A stretch of DNA of 64,000 nt from Piliocolobus tephrosceles (taxonomy: Eukaryota > Chordata > Mammalia > Primates > Cercopithecidae): positions 104,854,027 through 104,918,026 of the forward strand of contig NC_045436.1 in assembly GCF_002776525.5 (NCBI RefSeq). The letters are read 5' to 3'. Made by a program: the position numbers and the translations under genes. The notes beneath the pieces are model-generated. The model had not been told where the DNA came from. It ran no database searches and saw only the letters and a list, made by a program, of their open reading frames with translations. Of the stretch, positions 30,370 through 41,144 are shown in pieces. The first letter of the stretch is position 1, and the number at the start of each line of letters is the position of its first letter.

Positions 30370-31835
30370 CTAGGAGCATTAAATTCTTTTAGTTTGGATG
30401 ACACAACAGTTTATTTTTGTCATCCTCCGAGTTTTTATGTGATTTCTTTTTGTCATAGATGCAAACCAAAACCTCTCATTTTTCCTATCTCCAGCCAAAA
30501 TTTCCTCAACCATCCAAAAACCTAAATTTTCTTCTGTCAGTTCTTTTTCCAGAAGTACATTATATTTCCTGTAGCTCTGCATTTAGTAAGGAGGCAAGAA
30601 ATTGACACAATTTGCCTGACTAGAGGAGCATTTAAAAACTCTTCTGTTTGGGAATTGTCATATAATTTCCAGGTTTTCACAGAGGAAATAGAATTAAGAT
30701 GAAAGTCATCATTAAATTGAAACAAAATTTACTCCTTTTGTAGCTCATCAGCTACTAATTAATGAGACTCTCACAAGCACTGAACAATACTATAGATTAG
30801 GAGCTCCTGTCAGCTCTCACACTTAGATCGGAATCCATAAAAAGCCCACTTTCCCAGGGATGGCCAGGGAGCAGCCCTGGGTCTGCCAAGTCTCTGTTAT
30901 TGAGGATTTATTTAAATATACTTTTAAAAGCATTTTCTCCTTTACAATGAAGACTTTTCTGTGTGTATTTCAGTAGACATTTAAAATCCCATCCATAATC
31001 TTTTTGAAATCTTTCCCTCATTAAAATGCCTTGGCTTGAGACCTAGCTAGCATTTCAGTCTCTGAGGATAGGAGGAAAAGCTGTGAGAAAAAACAATGAC
31101 ATAGAAAGGGGTTGCCACTGAGAATAAACACTTTGCCCTACCTGGGTGAGTATTGAACTTGGGGAGGGAGGGCATGAGACCCGGAGAAAGGATGGGTGTT
31201 CTTGCCCCTGGCTCTTGTGTCCTTCTTGGAGTAATTCCAAGGACTTGGAAGAGTAGGAACTGGTCTGGGGAATCTGAAATTTAATGTCTCAATTTGCTCT
31301 TCCTCATTTTCTTTTTTTATCCATCTGTGTGACTGTGTTTATGCATGTTTGTACACTTGTGTGTAATTTTTAACTTTTCCTTTGTTTTCTGCCTTTAGTT
31401 TTGAGATTCCAAAACAAAGTTTTAAAGTTACTGTTACTGTTCTAAAGTTTGACATTGGCAGTCTGAAATTTTGGAGAAAAGACTCTTTTTCTACTTACAA
31501 GGTGATAGCAAGGTTTGAAGGGTTTTTGCCTTTCCCTCAGTAGTATCTCTGATCCATCCATGGTCTCTAAGATGATCCCTTTTATGGTTTGAAGACAGAT
31601 CCACGCTGGCAAGACAGTTAACTAGTTATCAAATGTGGTGAGGCCTTGTCCTCCTTATAATGTTATGAGTTCAGGAAAAGCCACCAAATCAAAGCACTGT
31701 GGATAATATTCTTATTTCTTTCTTAAATTCTTGTCATCCATGCACTTCCCATGCCACTATTAAGGAAAGTCTGGAAGAGAGGGGAGGTGCGGCATGAAGA
31801 GCTGGGTAGGGACATAAAAGAATCTTGGAGAATAT
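30370..31835. other. Unique noncoding sequence
   Basis: About 1.5 kb without a named repeat; open frames at 30379-30582, 30537-30725 and 31055-31240 (all minus) carry no domain. Confidence 0.45.
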
Positions 31836-31839
31836 TTGC

Positions 31840-32090
31840 TGGTGTCAGTTTGCAGAATGACTGAAAGCAGTGGAGAGTGGCGGTGAGGACACAGCGCCTG
31901 TCTTGTGGGTTCTCCTTTAGAAAGCTGTTGCAAACCTGGATTAGCTTAGTGATAACATGAATGGAAAACAGGAGAGCTAATTTTTTAAGCCAGAAATGAT
32001 TGGCCTCGGTATTAGATTAGATGGAGGGACTGAAGGAGAAGGAGTGAAAGATGATGCTTCTGTTTTTAACTTTGGAGAAAGTAGTTCCCA
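31840..32090 (-). repeat. Possible L2 LINE internal fragment
   Basis: 'gcagaatgactgaaagcagt', 'attagattagatggagggac' and 'gtgaaagatgatgcttctg' resemble reverse L2 internal text ('gtggagaatggattgg ... ggagtcaaggatgactccc'). Weak. Confidence 0.4.
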
Positions 32091-32124
32091 ATCAAGGAGA
32101 AGAAGAGTTAACTAATAAGTAATT

Positions 32125-32240
32125 TATTAAGTGTCCACTCTACATTAATGTTGTGCTCAGGCATCAGGGGGCACACAAAAAAATGAAAGCCCTGTTTTTG
32201 GCCACAAGACAGCCATACTGTAGTTTGAGTTAGTGAAACA
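32125..32240 (-). repeat. L2 LINE 3' end fragment
   Basis: 'gtgtccactctacattaatg', 'ttgtgctcaggcatcagggg' and 'agccctgtttttggccacaa' follow the reverse L2 3' end ('gcacctactatgtgcc ... ggtccctgccctcaagg'). Confidence 0.5.
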
Positions 32241-32404
32241 ATCTGTTACAAGACAGTATAGACTAAAATGACAATAATAATAGCAGTTTCTATTTATCGG
32301 AGTTAGTTGTGAGATGGGTCCATTGCTAAGCACTTTCTATTGTTTTTGTTGTATTCTCCATACGGACCTAGGACAGCAATGTGATATAAAACTGAATTTT
32401 GATA

Positions 32405-32625
32405 AAAAACAATAACTTTTACTGAGTACTTACTAAGGGCTAGGAGCTACATTAAGAGCTTCATCCCTCTGAGATTGGCACTACAGTGACTCACAGATTG
32501 CAGAGGAAATGAGGCTTTAAGACCAGTTCTATGTCCAAGTTACACAGTTAACAAGCTTCTAATAAGGGCTGGGACACAAATCTGGGTCTGCCTTATTCTA
32601 AGGCCAAAGTTGTTAATAGACAATG
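32405..32625 (-). repeat. MIR SINE
   Basis: Nearly complete reverse MIR: 'tactgagtacttactaaggg', 'gcagaggaaatgaggcttta', 'ccaagttacacagttaacaa' and 'gggacacaaatctgggtctg'. A more decayed MIR-like piece lies just upstream at about 32285-32390. Confidence 0.85.
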
Positions 32626-32639
32626 CGATGCTAAATTAT

Positions 32640-34475
32640 CTATATCAAAAAGAAATACCCCTATAGTCCTAAAATACAGGCATTTAAGATTTTTTAAAAA
32701 CAGAATCAAAAGCTCTGGCAGAACAAATATTCACATAAAATTGCCTTTTACTTGTGGCCAAGCCCTATTAATGAGAGCTTCATATCTTCCATTTCCTGTG
32801 TTAGTTCTGTTGACTCACTTTATTATTTCTAAATGGGCACAATGGATTGCGAGGAAGCCTTGCATGTGCTCATGCTATCTATGAAAATGCTGTAAAGATT
32901 CCCCATTCAGTACAAAGTGTAGACTGTGCTGTTGAAAGTAGGGTAGTGTCAAGATAAATCAGGGAAAAAACCCTCAGAACCAAATACTGTGTCGGAGAGT
33001 ATCTTTAAAAGCCTATGCTTAAGAGGTATTCCCTTGGAATGCTTTAAAGAAACACTAGTTGTTTAAAGGGCTTCAGCCACCCTCTGCAATCTTAAGCATC
33101 AAAATGCTCACAGCTGGCTAGAAGTGGGTAACAAAGCAGTGCAGTGTGGTCTCATTTCAAATCCATAGGCTCTGTGGGTTTCTGAGTTTCCCTTTTGTGT
33201 ATGACATAGAGTAAACTTTCAAGAGAGTTAATATAAATCCTTACATTCTCATTCACCATCTACATGAACGATTGTGGATAAATAGTCCCATATGCAAAAG
33301 GCTCTTGTGTAAGTTCAGTTTGGAGCCTACCAACAGCTCCACTCAGTTTTGGGGTTTCCAATCCATTCTTAAATTGTTTAATTCCAAAGGCAAATCTTTT
33401 AATGTCACCCTCCTGTCTCCTTCCCTTTCCAAGCAAACTGTGCTACAAAAGCAAAGGCCTCCCCTGGCCCTGTTTACTTAGAGTGCAAACCCTATTCAAG
33501 CCAGTGATGTCAGATTAAAGGAAGAAAGGGAAGAGAAATCAAAGCCTTAAACTGCACATAAAAGGCAATCGCTGGCAACCAATCTGTTCAACTTCCAACT
33601 ATTTGCACTTTATGAATAAAGGTCAATCTGTTATTGGCACCCAAATGTTAATGTTCTTATGAGGGTTTAAGCTGCTTTAACAGCTGAATAAGTGAGAGTG
33701 AGCTATAGGGCCACACCTAATCATTCAGGTCCAGCTGGGACACAGGGGAGCATCTCAAAAAGGCAAAAGAGGCAGATAGTATGTGTTTGAAGAGGGGAGG
33801 TGGGCACACATTTAATGAGGGGTAAAAGGTGAGATCACTTTTATACAGGAAACTCAAGACTAAATGTCCATGGGGCTTTTTTCTTTTCATATGTTTTACA
33901 TGCTGCTGGCTATATATGGCAGCGAAGCCTGCCCTAGACCTGGACCTTATATAGTCAATTATCTTCTAATATGTATTTAATTTTTCTCTTTTAAAAAACA
34001 ATACCTGGGAATATTTCATAGCCCTTCAATCACAGTATCCTCTGGATCAGTGGTAGACAACACAGTAACAAGACAAACCTCTGACTTCCTGCTTGTGAGG
34101 ATGCCCTTCTCCTTTCCAGTCTACATCTGTACTTAGGGACACAGTCACACCAGAGGCGTGGAGTTTCTGAGTGAATAACAGTAGATATAGGACAAAAGAC
34201 CAACTTGGTCATGCTAATGGTAGTCATCAAAGCATCTTTTTTTTTCCTAACACATTTTCGGGTAGTGGCTAGCATAAGGACATTTGAATTCTACAGACTT
34301 CATTTCTGCATTAGGCAGAAAATAAGTTAATACAAGCCAAATGCCAATTTATTGTGCCCTCCAAATTATTCCATTCCAATGGGGTCAACACTTAGTAGAG
34401 GGCACATCTGGTTTTGTTCCCTCTATCTGTGAGGCAAACACGTCTCAGAGGTTTCTGGGTCTGTTCCTAACTAAA
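32640..34475. other. Repeat-poor block, possible conserved noncoding DNA
   Basis: About 1.8 kb with no named transposon. The segment 33480-33760 has balanced composition and no low-complexity runs ('gccagtgatgtcagattaaa', 'gcaatcgctggcaaccaatc', 'caggtccagctgggacac'), the look of conserved noncoding elements. That is inference from composition only. Frames at 33272-33481 and 34030-34275 have no domain. Confidence 0.4.
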
Positions 34476-34641
34476 TGTCACATCGCCTCCATTGGCCTCC
34501 ATTTCCCTATTAGTAAGATGACCCGTTACCTTTAAAATCCCATCCAACTCTGCTGGCCTCTCTCAGCTGGTTTCTTCAGCTATGTAGTAGAGCTATGTTA
34601 CTGTGAAGTTTAAGGAGTTTCTTTAAAAAGACATTTTACCC

Positions 34642-34935
34642 CTAGCAAACTAACGCAGGAACAGATAACCAGACACCGCATGTTCTCATTTATAAGTGAG
34701 GGCTGAACAATGAGAACACATGGACACAGGGAGGGGAACAACACACAGGGCAGGGGGCCCTGGGGGAGGGAGAGCATCAGGATAAATAGCTAATGCATGC
34801 AGGACTTAATACCTCAGTGATGGGTTAATAGGTGCAGCAAACCACCATTATGCATGTTTACCTATGTAGCAAACCTGCATGTCCTGCACATGTATCCTGG
34901 AACTTAAAGTAAATTAAAATAAAATTTAAAAATAC
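34642..34935 (+). mobile_element. L1 (L1PA/L1PB-type) 3' end, truncated
   Basis: 'ccctagcaaactaacgcagg', 'cgcatgttctcatttataag', 'caatgagaacacatggacac' and 'cctgcatgtcctgcacatgt' are the L1 ORF2 end and 3' UTR in sense orientation, followed by an A-rich tail. More diverged than the copy at 21722. Confidence 0.93.
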
Positions 34936-35039
34936 TAAAATGTAATACTTATGTAAGACATACTTATTACAAATAGGACTTTCATGAAAGATGGAGGGTA
35001 TCCTTACGGCTAGACATAGGAAGGGACATAGGACATTAT

Positions 35040-35415
35040 TGCTTATCCCCACTTGCTGTAGAGTGAGCAGAAGCAAGCTGTTCACATCCTCCTTAATTTT
35101 CCCCATCAAGCCTTTGCTGACACAATTCCTTCCACTTGGCTTATCCTTCCCCAATTTTAACCATCTGTGAATATGCAACTCAGATACACCCAGTTGAAAT
35201 GACTATCTTTCCATCTCTCTTCTGCGATTACCCTTTATTCGGTGGCTTCACACATTCCTTGATGGATTATCATTGCTTCTGTACATTTTTGTCTCCTTTA
35301 GAAGATAGCAAATCCTTTGAAGTCTGGAACTGTGCCTTTATATCCCCTCCAGTGCCTAGGAAGTTCCAGATTGTGTAGAAGGCAAGCAATATCTGTTTGT
35401 TAAACAGAATTCAAA
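35040..35415 (+). repeat. L2 LINE 3' fragment
   Basis: 'ccatcaagcctttgctgaca', 'gtctcctttagaagatagca', 'ttgaagtctggaactgtgcc' and 'ctccagtgcctaggaagttc' give the L2 sense 3' order ('aggccttccctgacc ... gagggcagggaccttg ... cccagcgcctag'). Confidence 0.75.
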
Positions 35416-35439
35416 TAATACTTTTTCTTCCTGCCTTCC

Positions 35440-35600
35440 AAATAAGCTAATTTATTTTTAAAATAGGTAATACATTCAAATGTTATAAATATCACAAGTT
35501 ACAAATTAACTCATAAAAAGTAATTCTTCTTCCCACCGCTTCTCCCTGTCCCTCATTTTTCATTCAGAAAACAACTACTGTTACTGGTTTCTTTTTTATT
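35440..35600. repeat. Old L1 (L1M-type) 3' UTR-like fragment
   Basis: 'aaaataggtaatacattcaa', 'gttataaatatcacaagtta' and 'aaacaactactgttactggt' resemble the old L1 region that contains 'agataaccactgttaac'. Subfamily not resolved. Confidence 0.4.
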
Positions 35601-35604
35601 TATT

Positions 35605-36285
35605 TATTTTTGAAACAGCCTTCCAGGATGTAGTAAGTAAAACTGAGACCATATCTAAAAGTGTTTAAATGCTAAAGGAGAGAGAGTCTCACAAACTGGG
35701 AAGAATCATTCTCTATTCTTCTCGTCATTCTGTGGCAGACAATACTTTTCCAGGGCAAACAACGGCTGCCTCCATTCAGAAACTGCAGGTTCTAGTAGAG
35801 TGAAAAGATGTTATTAGCAAGCTGTGTCTTGTTGGGCAAGACCTTTAGCCTTGTTGTACCTATTGGGTTGATGTCTACCAAATCTCCCATCCCTACAGTT
35901 CTCTGATTCTTATATGAAAAAGAGTCATTTCACAAAATTAGAGAATCAGCATTAGAGAAAATGAATTCGATATTAGCATTTTCAATCAGGAATTTACCCT
36001 TTGAGCTGGTGAAGTAGCTTTGCCAAATCAATCTATTTAGGAAATTAAAAATAAAATTACGCACATTTATTGCAAATTAAAGTGAAATGGAATTGAACAT
36101 TCCTAACTGGAGCCAGAGAAGAGATGTTTCGTGGAGATCATTGTGCCAACAAGGGAATGGGGCCAATCTCAAGTGCTACACATTTCTTCTGGAGCTAGGA
36201 GCCTTATTTCTGCTTCTCAGTGGGCTTTGGGATAGGGGTAAGGCAGGGAGGGCTGTGAGATCTGTAGAACTGTGCTCAATCTCTT
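35605..36285. other. Mostly unique noncoding sequence
   Basis: A weak forward MIR-like piece ('cttgttgggcaagacctttag') lies near 35828-35900. The frame 36087-36365 has no domain. Confidence 0.4.
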
Positions 36286-36289
36286 CTGT

Positions 36290-36545
36290 ATATGTGTTGA
36301 GTCAGTCAAGGTCCTCGCAGGAAACAGGTCTCACACTCAAGCTGGGTAATCTGGAGAGAGTTTAATAATGGGCTATTTACAAATGGCTACACAGCATTTT
36401 CAAAAATAAAACAGGGATAGTCTAGTATCTTGAACTTAGTAAATGGGAAACCATTATCACCCACTCTTTGGCTTGAAGGGACAAGGAGGAGAAGAAGTAT
36501 AGGAGTCTCTGGAGAAAGCAGCTACATAGGGAGGGCTCCCTGATG
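36290..36545. repeat. Old interspersed repeat, family not named
   Basis: 'gagtcagtcaaggtcctcgc', 'aggaaacaggtctcacactc' and 'gagagtttaataatgggcta' recall a common mammalian repeat ('cagtcagggtccctggaag ... agtttaataaagggac'). I recognise the pattern but not the family with confidence. Confidence 0.45.
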
Positions 36546-36564
36546 AGAACTGAAGATTGCAACA

Positions 36565-36870
36565 TCCAGCATCCACCCATCCTCCTTTGCCTGAACAACC
36601 TTAGCTCCTCCTTTAGGATTCCTCCAGGTATCTTCTCTGCTGGGAGAGCCTTCCCTGAGCTCACTAGTCTGGGCTGAGTGCAGAGTTTAGTTGTCAATAT
36701 AAGAAATATGTGAATCTTCCTATCCTAGCACAAATCACACTGTTTTATATAATAATTGCCTCTTTACTTTTCTGTGTCTCTCGCATGTCTGTGTGTTTCT
36801 TGAGGACCCAGAATCTATCTTACTGGGCTTTTTTTTCATAGTATCCAATCAAATATTTGTGGAGTGATGG
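36565..36870 (+). repeat. L2 LINE 3' fragment
   Basis: 'gggagagccttccctgagct', 'gcacaaatcacactgtttta' and 'tgtgtttcttgaggacccag' are the L2 sense sequence in order. Confidence 0.7.
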
Positions 36871-37061
36871 GAAGGAAGGAAAGGACTAGTTCTGTCTCAT
36901 CTCATAGTCCCTTCATGTCATTACCTCTGGGGGACCTGGGCTACGGCTACAGGCAATTCTCTGAGTGCCTAGAGAGTTTTGCTCTGTATCTCCTGTCTAG
37001 AATTAACCCTGAGGAGATCACCAGCTAAATGTGAAAGAAAGTGTGCTCAGAATTTTCATCA

Positions 37062-37455
37062 TAGCATTGTTTAGGAAAAAAAATTAAAAGCACTAAACAT
37101 GATGTGGAAGATACATGAAAAGATGTTTGTGATACATTGCTGTGTGAAAAAGCAAGTTATCTACTAATAAGAGCACTATGATCACATTTTTGTAAGGTAT
37201 ATGCATAGTTGTGTGAATTTGGACAAATTATCAATAATTAACTTCTTCAAGCCTCTCTTTCCTCATTTGTAAGCTATATCTACCTCAGAGGGTTGTTCCG
37301 AGGAGTAAATGCACAGACTATTAATATTATCTACATGCACAGAAAGATATATGAAGGAATGTTCACAAAATATTTCCAGTAATCATTGTCATGCACTTGA
37401 CTTTCTTCTTTGTACATTGCTGTGTTACTTGAAATTTTTTCACAATAATCATCTA
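37062..37455 (+). repeat. Old L1 (L1ME-type) fragment interrupted by a MIR
   Basis: 'tgatacattgctgtgtgaaa', 'aagcaagttatctactaata' and 'acatttttgtaaggtatatg' on the left, and 'gaaagatatatgaaggaatg' and 'tcattgtcatgcacttgact' on the right, fit old L1 3' sequence ('gatatattgttaagtgaaaaaagcaa ... accatttgtgtaaa'). A MIR occupies about 37205-37335 between the two halves. Confidence 0.6.
37205..37335 (+). repeat. MIR SINE nested in old L1
   Basis: 'tgtgtgaatttggacaaatt', 'ctctctttcctcatttgtaa' and 'cagagggttgttccgaggag' are forward MIR. Confidence 0.8.
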
Positions 37456-37489
37456 TCAATTTTACAACACTAGCTACTAGAAAAAGAAG

Positions 37490-37715
37490 AACTCTTGTTT
37501 TAATTCCTCCACCACCACTTGTTAACTTTGTGTCTTTGGGGAAGTAACTGGACACCTCTGAACCTTATTTTCCTCATGTATAAAATAAGTATTCATTTCT
37601 TTTCTGTCTCTGAAGATTTTGCTACAGATCAAATGAGTTATTGGATATGTACATGTTTTCAGAAACCATCAAAGTAATACATAAATATTAGACCTTATTA
37701 CTGTTAACTTAATTG
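37490..37715 (+). repeat. MIR SINE
   Basis: Forward MIR: 'cttgttaactttgtgtcttt', 'ggggaagtaactggacacct', 'ttttcctcatgtataaaata' and 'catcaaagtaatacataaat' in order. Confidence 0.8.
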
Positions 37716-37719
37716 GAAT

Positions 37720-40700
37720 AATTTACTTGGATTTTTTTTTCTACTTCTCATCCGGGTGTTTTGTGAGAGACAAGCTGCCTTTATGAAGAGGCCTTATGAA
37801 GCCCATGAATGGTGGAATTGCTGGTAACACCAATGACCTTTTGCCATCCTCATGATGACACTGAGAACTCCTAGCCACCAAATTATTAACAGGGCAAACT
37901 ATGTTCTGAGCTTACCTTTGCCCTGGTTTGTTTTCACTGCCTGAGATCATTCTTCTCCCTTTTAGGCACGTGTCTCTCTCCTTTCAGAATGAGTTTTGTG
38001 TATTTCCATGCTTTGTTGCCGACTTGTGATATTAACTTAACAAGAGTGAGAGGTGAGCCTATTAGCACACTTTTGGTGAATTGGTAAAAGGATTTAGGGG
38101 GTGAATCACCACTCTGGTTCATGAGGTTGAACGGGCTTTGGGAGCCACTGGGGATTTAGTAATATTTACTGCAGTTTCTGACGCATCATCTCCTTCCTCT
38201 TCTCTCATGAAAGATGCAGACGCCTTCAGGGAGGAGGTCCCAGTCGAGCTTGACAGCATTCTGGGAACACAAGGAGGGACCTGTAGTCAAAATGTACAAA
38301 TCTGAAGGAGGCCTTTGTGCACAGAAGCTATCCTGCCTGTAAATGTCCCCAGTCACCAGATTAGTGCCAATTTATTTTCCAGTGAAGACACCAGGGGTCT
38401 GGGGGTGGGGTGGAGTTTGCAGGAGGGAACAAAAAGGAAAAAGCGTACTTAGCACTAACCAAATGAGAGCCCTGCTCTGAAGTAACGGCCAAATGAGCGT
38501 CCACTGAGTGTCTGCTGATGTGCGTGTGCTGATGTCTCCTAAGTAGAACCGCGAGCACATGTGCTTGGGGGAATATTTGTGCGATCAGACTATGAATATT
38601 TCTTTTGTGTGACACATTTAAAGTTGTAATTAATTTTTTTTTTTTTTTTGCTCTAGCTGAGAAATAACATTTATTTTTTTAACCATGAAAAACAAATTTA
38701 TCGTAAGAAATGATGGATAAGTTTGAGTGTATTTTACTGCCTGCTCCTCCCTCTCCCACCACCCTCGCCTCTGCCGCTTCCCCCCCCCCTCCCGAGTCTT
38801 GACAACACGTTTTAGCACACATTGGGCTCTTGATGTGTTCAGGATTTAAGGCCTCCCTGAGAACCAGAAGGAGTACATTTACTCTCTCCTTTCCCACTCT
38901 TTGGAAGGTTTCAGTCCAAGCTTATAAAAGTCATTTCCATTTTCAAAAGCAGAGTTGGTAAAACACTTTGGAAACTTTCCCTACACCCCCATTCCCCCCA
39001 CCGCACTCCATCTTCTTGTTCGAGAAATGCAAATCTAAAGCCAATCCTATTTTATGTTAAAAAGTGAAAAACATTTCAATGTATTCTTGTCTTGTATGAC
39101 TGGCTGAGAGCCTCTAAATCCCCACCATTTACCAAATTAAACTAATTGAAAGTGCTTCCAAAAGCCACATCTGTAGGCTGACGTTTGTCCCTGCCTTTCA
39201 CTTTGGGCTCGGGAAACTGTTCTCCATTCCATTGATCCCTGAATAGTCATGCCTGTCAGGAAGCCACATCAGCCATTATCATTCTAATTTTACTGCCTTT
39301 CTTGGTCCCTAATCTAATTTGCAATGATGCTTAAGCATTTCGCAAGGCCATAGCACTTTCTTCAGAATTTCAACAAGAGCATTAAACCCCCAATTTACAT
39401 TAATGAAGTGCACATTTAATTAGGGGAGAGGGTAAATGGAGGGCTCTTCAGGAGCAGTTTGTGTGATATGATAGGCACTCGAAAAGGCAAGGAGATATAT
39501 CTGATAAAAGACTTGCCATCCATCAGATGGCTTGATTTCTTTCCCTCACCCCCCTAGGATTTTCCCAGCCTCATCTTCCTTCTCATTTCCACCCTTCCAT
39601 CAACTAACTCTACCTCTCTAAAATTTGCTCCAAAGCCATGACAATAAAATTATGAAAGCAGACCTGTCAACAAGGGAGGGCCAGGCAAAGAACTATTTAA
39701 GAGGATCGTGTGGTCTTCAGTTCCCCTGCTGCCCCCCAAAGGGGAGATTAACTTGTTCTTTTAAATAATGAGAAACATAGGAAACCATCACCAGTCTCCG
39801 TGTTTAATGAATGCATTAAGCACACAGACTGAGCAGCACAGAGCTACACAAACTTGGCTTGCTGTTGCGAACAGGGTGGGCAGGGGAAGGGCCAGGGATG
39901 AATTTCTGGTCATAGATCCTATGCGATGAATTCATTACCACATATTATCTGAGATGCAGTGATGTCATGCAATTAAGTCACTGCCATAGGCTCTGCTGGG
40001 CAAGGCTTCTGACGCAAAGGAGGTATGCGTGTGTGTGTGTGTCCACATGCATATTTATCTAGACACAGAAATATTTTTCTTCCCTTTAGCCTTTTGAATG
40101 TGAATTCTAGATACGTATGCCTTTCTCTTGTTCCGGGGGTACCTGTTTTCTTTCTTACTTCATGAGGTGTGAGAGTTAGGGCAAGGCTTACATATAGATT
40201 TATATTTTGGAACCTTGATTTTCTTCCTTCAAGTTGTCCTTCTTCTTCATCTGTTATTTAATGATGATGTTGATAACAGTAACAACTCTCTCAAAAATAC
40301 AGTGATGTAAGTACAACAAAAGCAACTCAATAACGCAATGCTGTTTCATGCTTAACATTTTTGCAAAATTGATATTTCGGAGCTAAAAATAAAAACATTT
40401 GTTCACAAAATGATCTTGTTTGCATGTCCCTCAAGTATAAAAGTTACATTTTGTGGAAAAAAGTATGTATTCTACTAACTCACTAACACTAGCTAGACAT
40501 TAACATGTAGCTTAATACATTTTCTGTCTTCCCACTACCTTATGAAGATACTGGATAACAGTTTCCTGGTCTTTGGGATAAGCACCATTTTCAAGCACGT
40601 ACAATTGGAGATCAGTAGGAAATCAACTCTCTTCCAATTACGTAGTCCATGGTTATTCAGGATGGCTCTAAGTAGCAGGAAAGAAGGCCCTAAAATTAAT

Positions 40701-40890
40701 TCTCTACTTGTACCTTGAACCTGACAAGGAAAACTAAAGGTGGCACCACAGGGACAGGGGAAAACAATGGAAAACTGATGAAAAGAAAAAGAGGTAAATA
40801 ATATGAGGGCATTAGATAGTAAATAGGAATTTTAAGAAAAAATGGAAGGGAATAAAAAAATTAAGGAGCAAGTAAGAATATCACTTTTAT
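37720..40890. other. Longest repeat-poor block; candidate conserved regulatory DNA
   Basis: More than 3 kb with no Alu, L1, MIR, L2 or LTR that I can recognise; only T16 at 38634-38649, C9 near 38780 and a short GT run at 40028-40042. Segments near 39230-39430 are rich in homeodomain-type words ('ccctaatctaatttgcaatg', 'acattaatgaagtgcacatt'). At 39700-39990 the text is balanced and non-repetitive. This is how developmental enhancers and ultraconserved elements often look, but neither function nor conservation is shown by one sequence. Confidence 0.45.
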
Positions 40891-40894
40891 ATCC

Positions 40895-41140
40895 TGAATC
40901 TTGGGGTTCTTCGTGGTTAGATCTGGGTCAGCTGTATGATGTTGGGCAAGTTACTTTGCCTGTTTAATATTTGACTTTCTTATTTGCAAAATGAAGATAA
41001 TAATGGCACTTTAGAAGGTTGTTCTGAAGATTACATAAAATACTGCACATGAAGGGTTTACTGCCTGGCATCTAATAAAGAATAAATGAAAAAAAGAGAG
41101 AATATAGTAAGTATTCAATAAATGTTATTAGAGAAGAAAG
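40895..41140 (+). repeat. MIR SINE
   Basis: Long forward MIR: 'tgtatgatgttgggcaagtt', 'ttatttgcaaaatgaagata', 'agaaggttgttctgaagatt' and 'agtaagtattcaataaatgt'. The 3' end is interrupted by a short A/G-rich insertion near 41085-41105. Confidence 0.88.
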
Positions 41141-41144
41141 GAAA

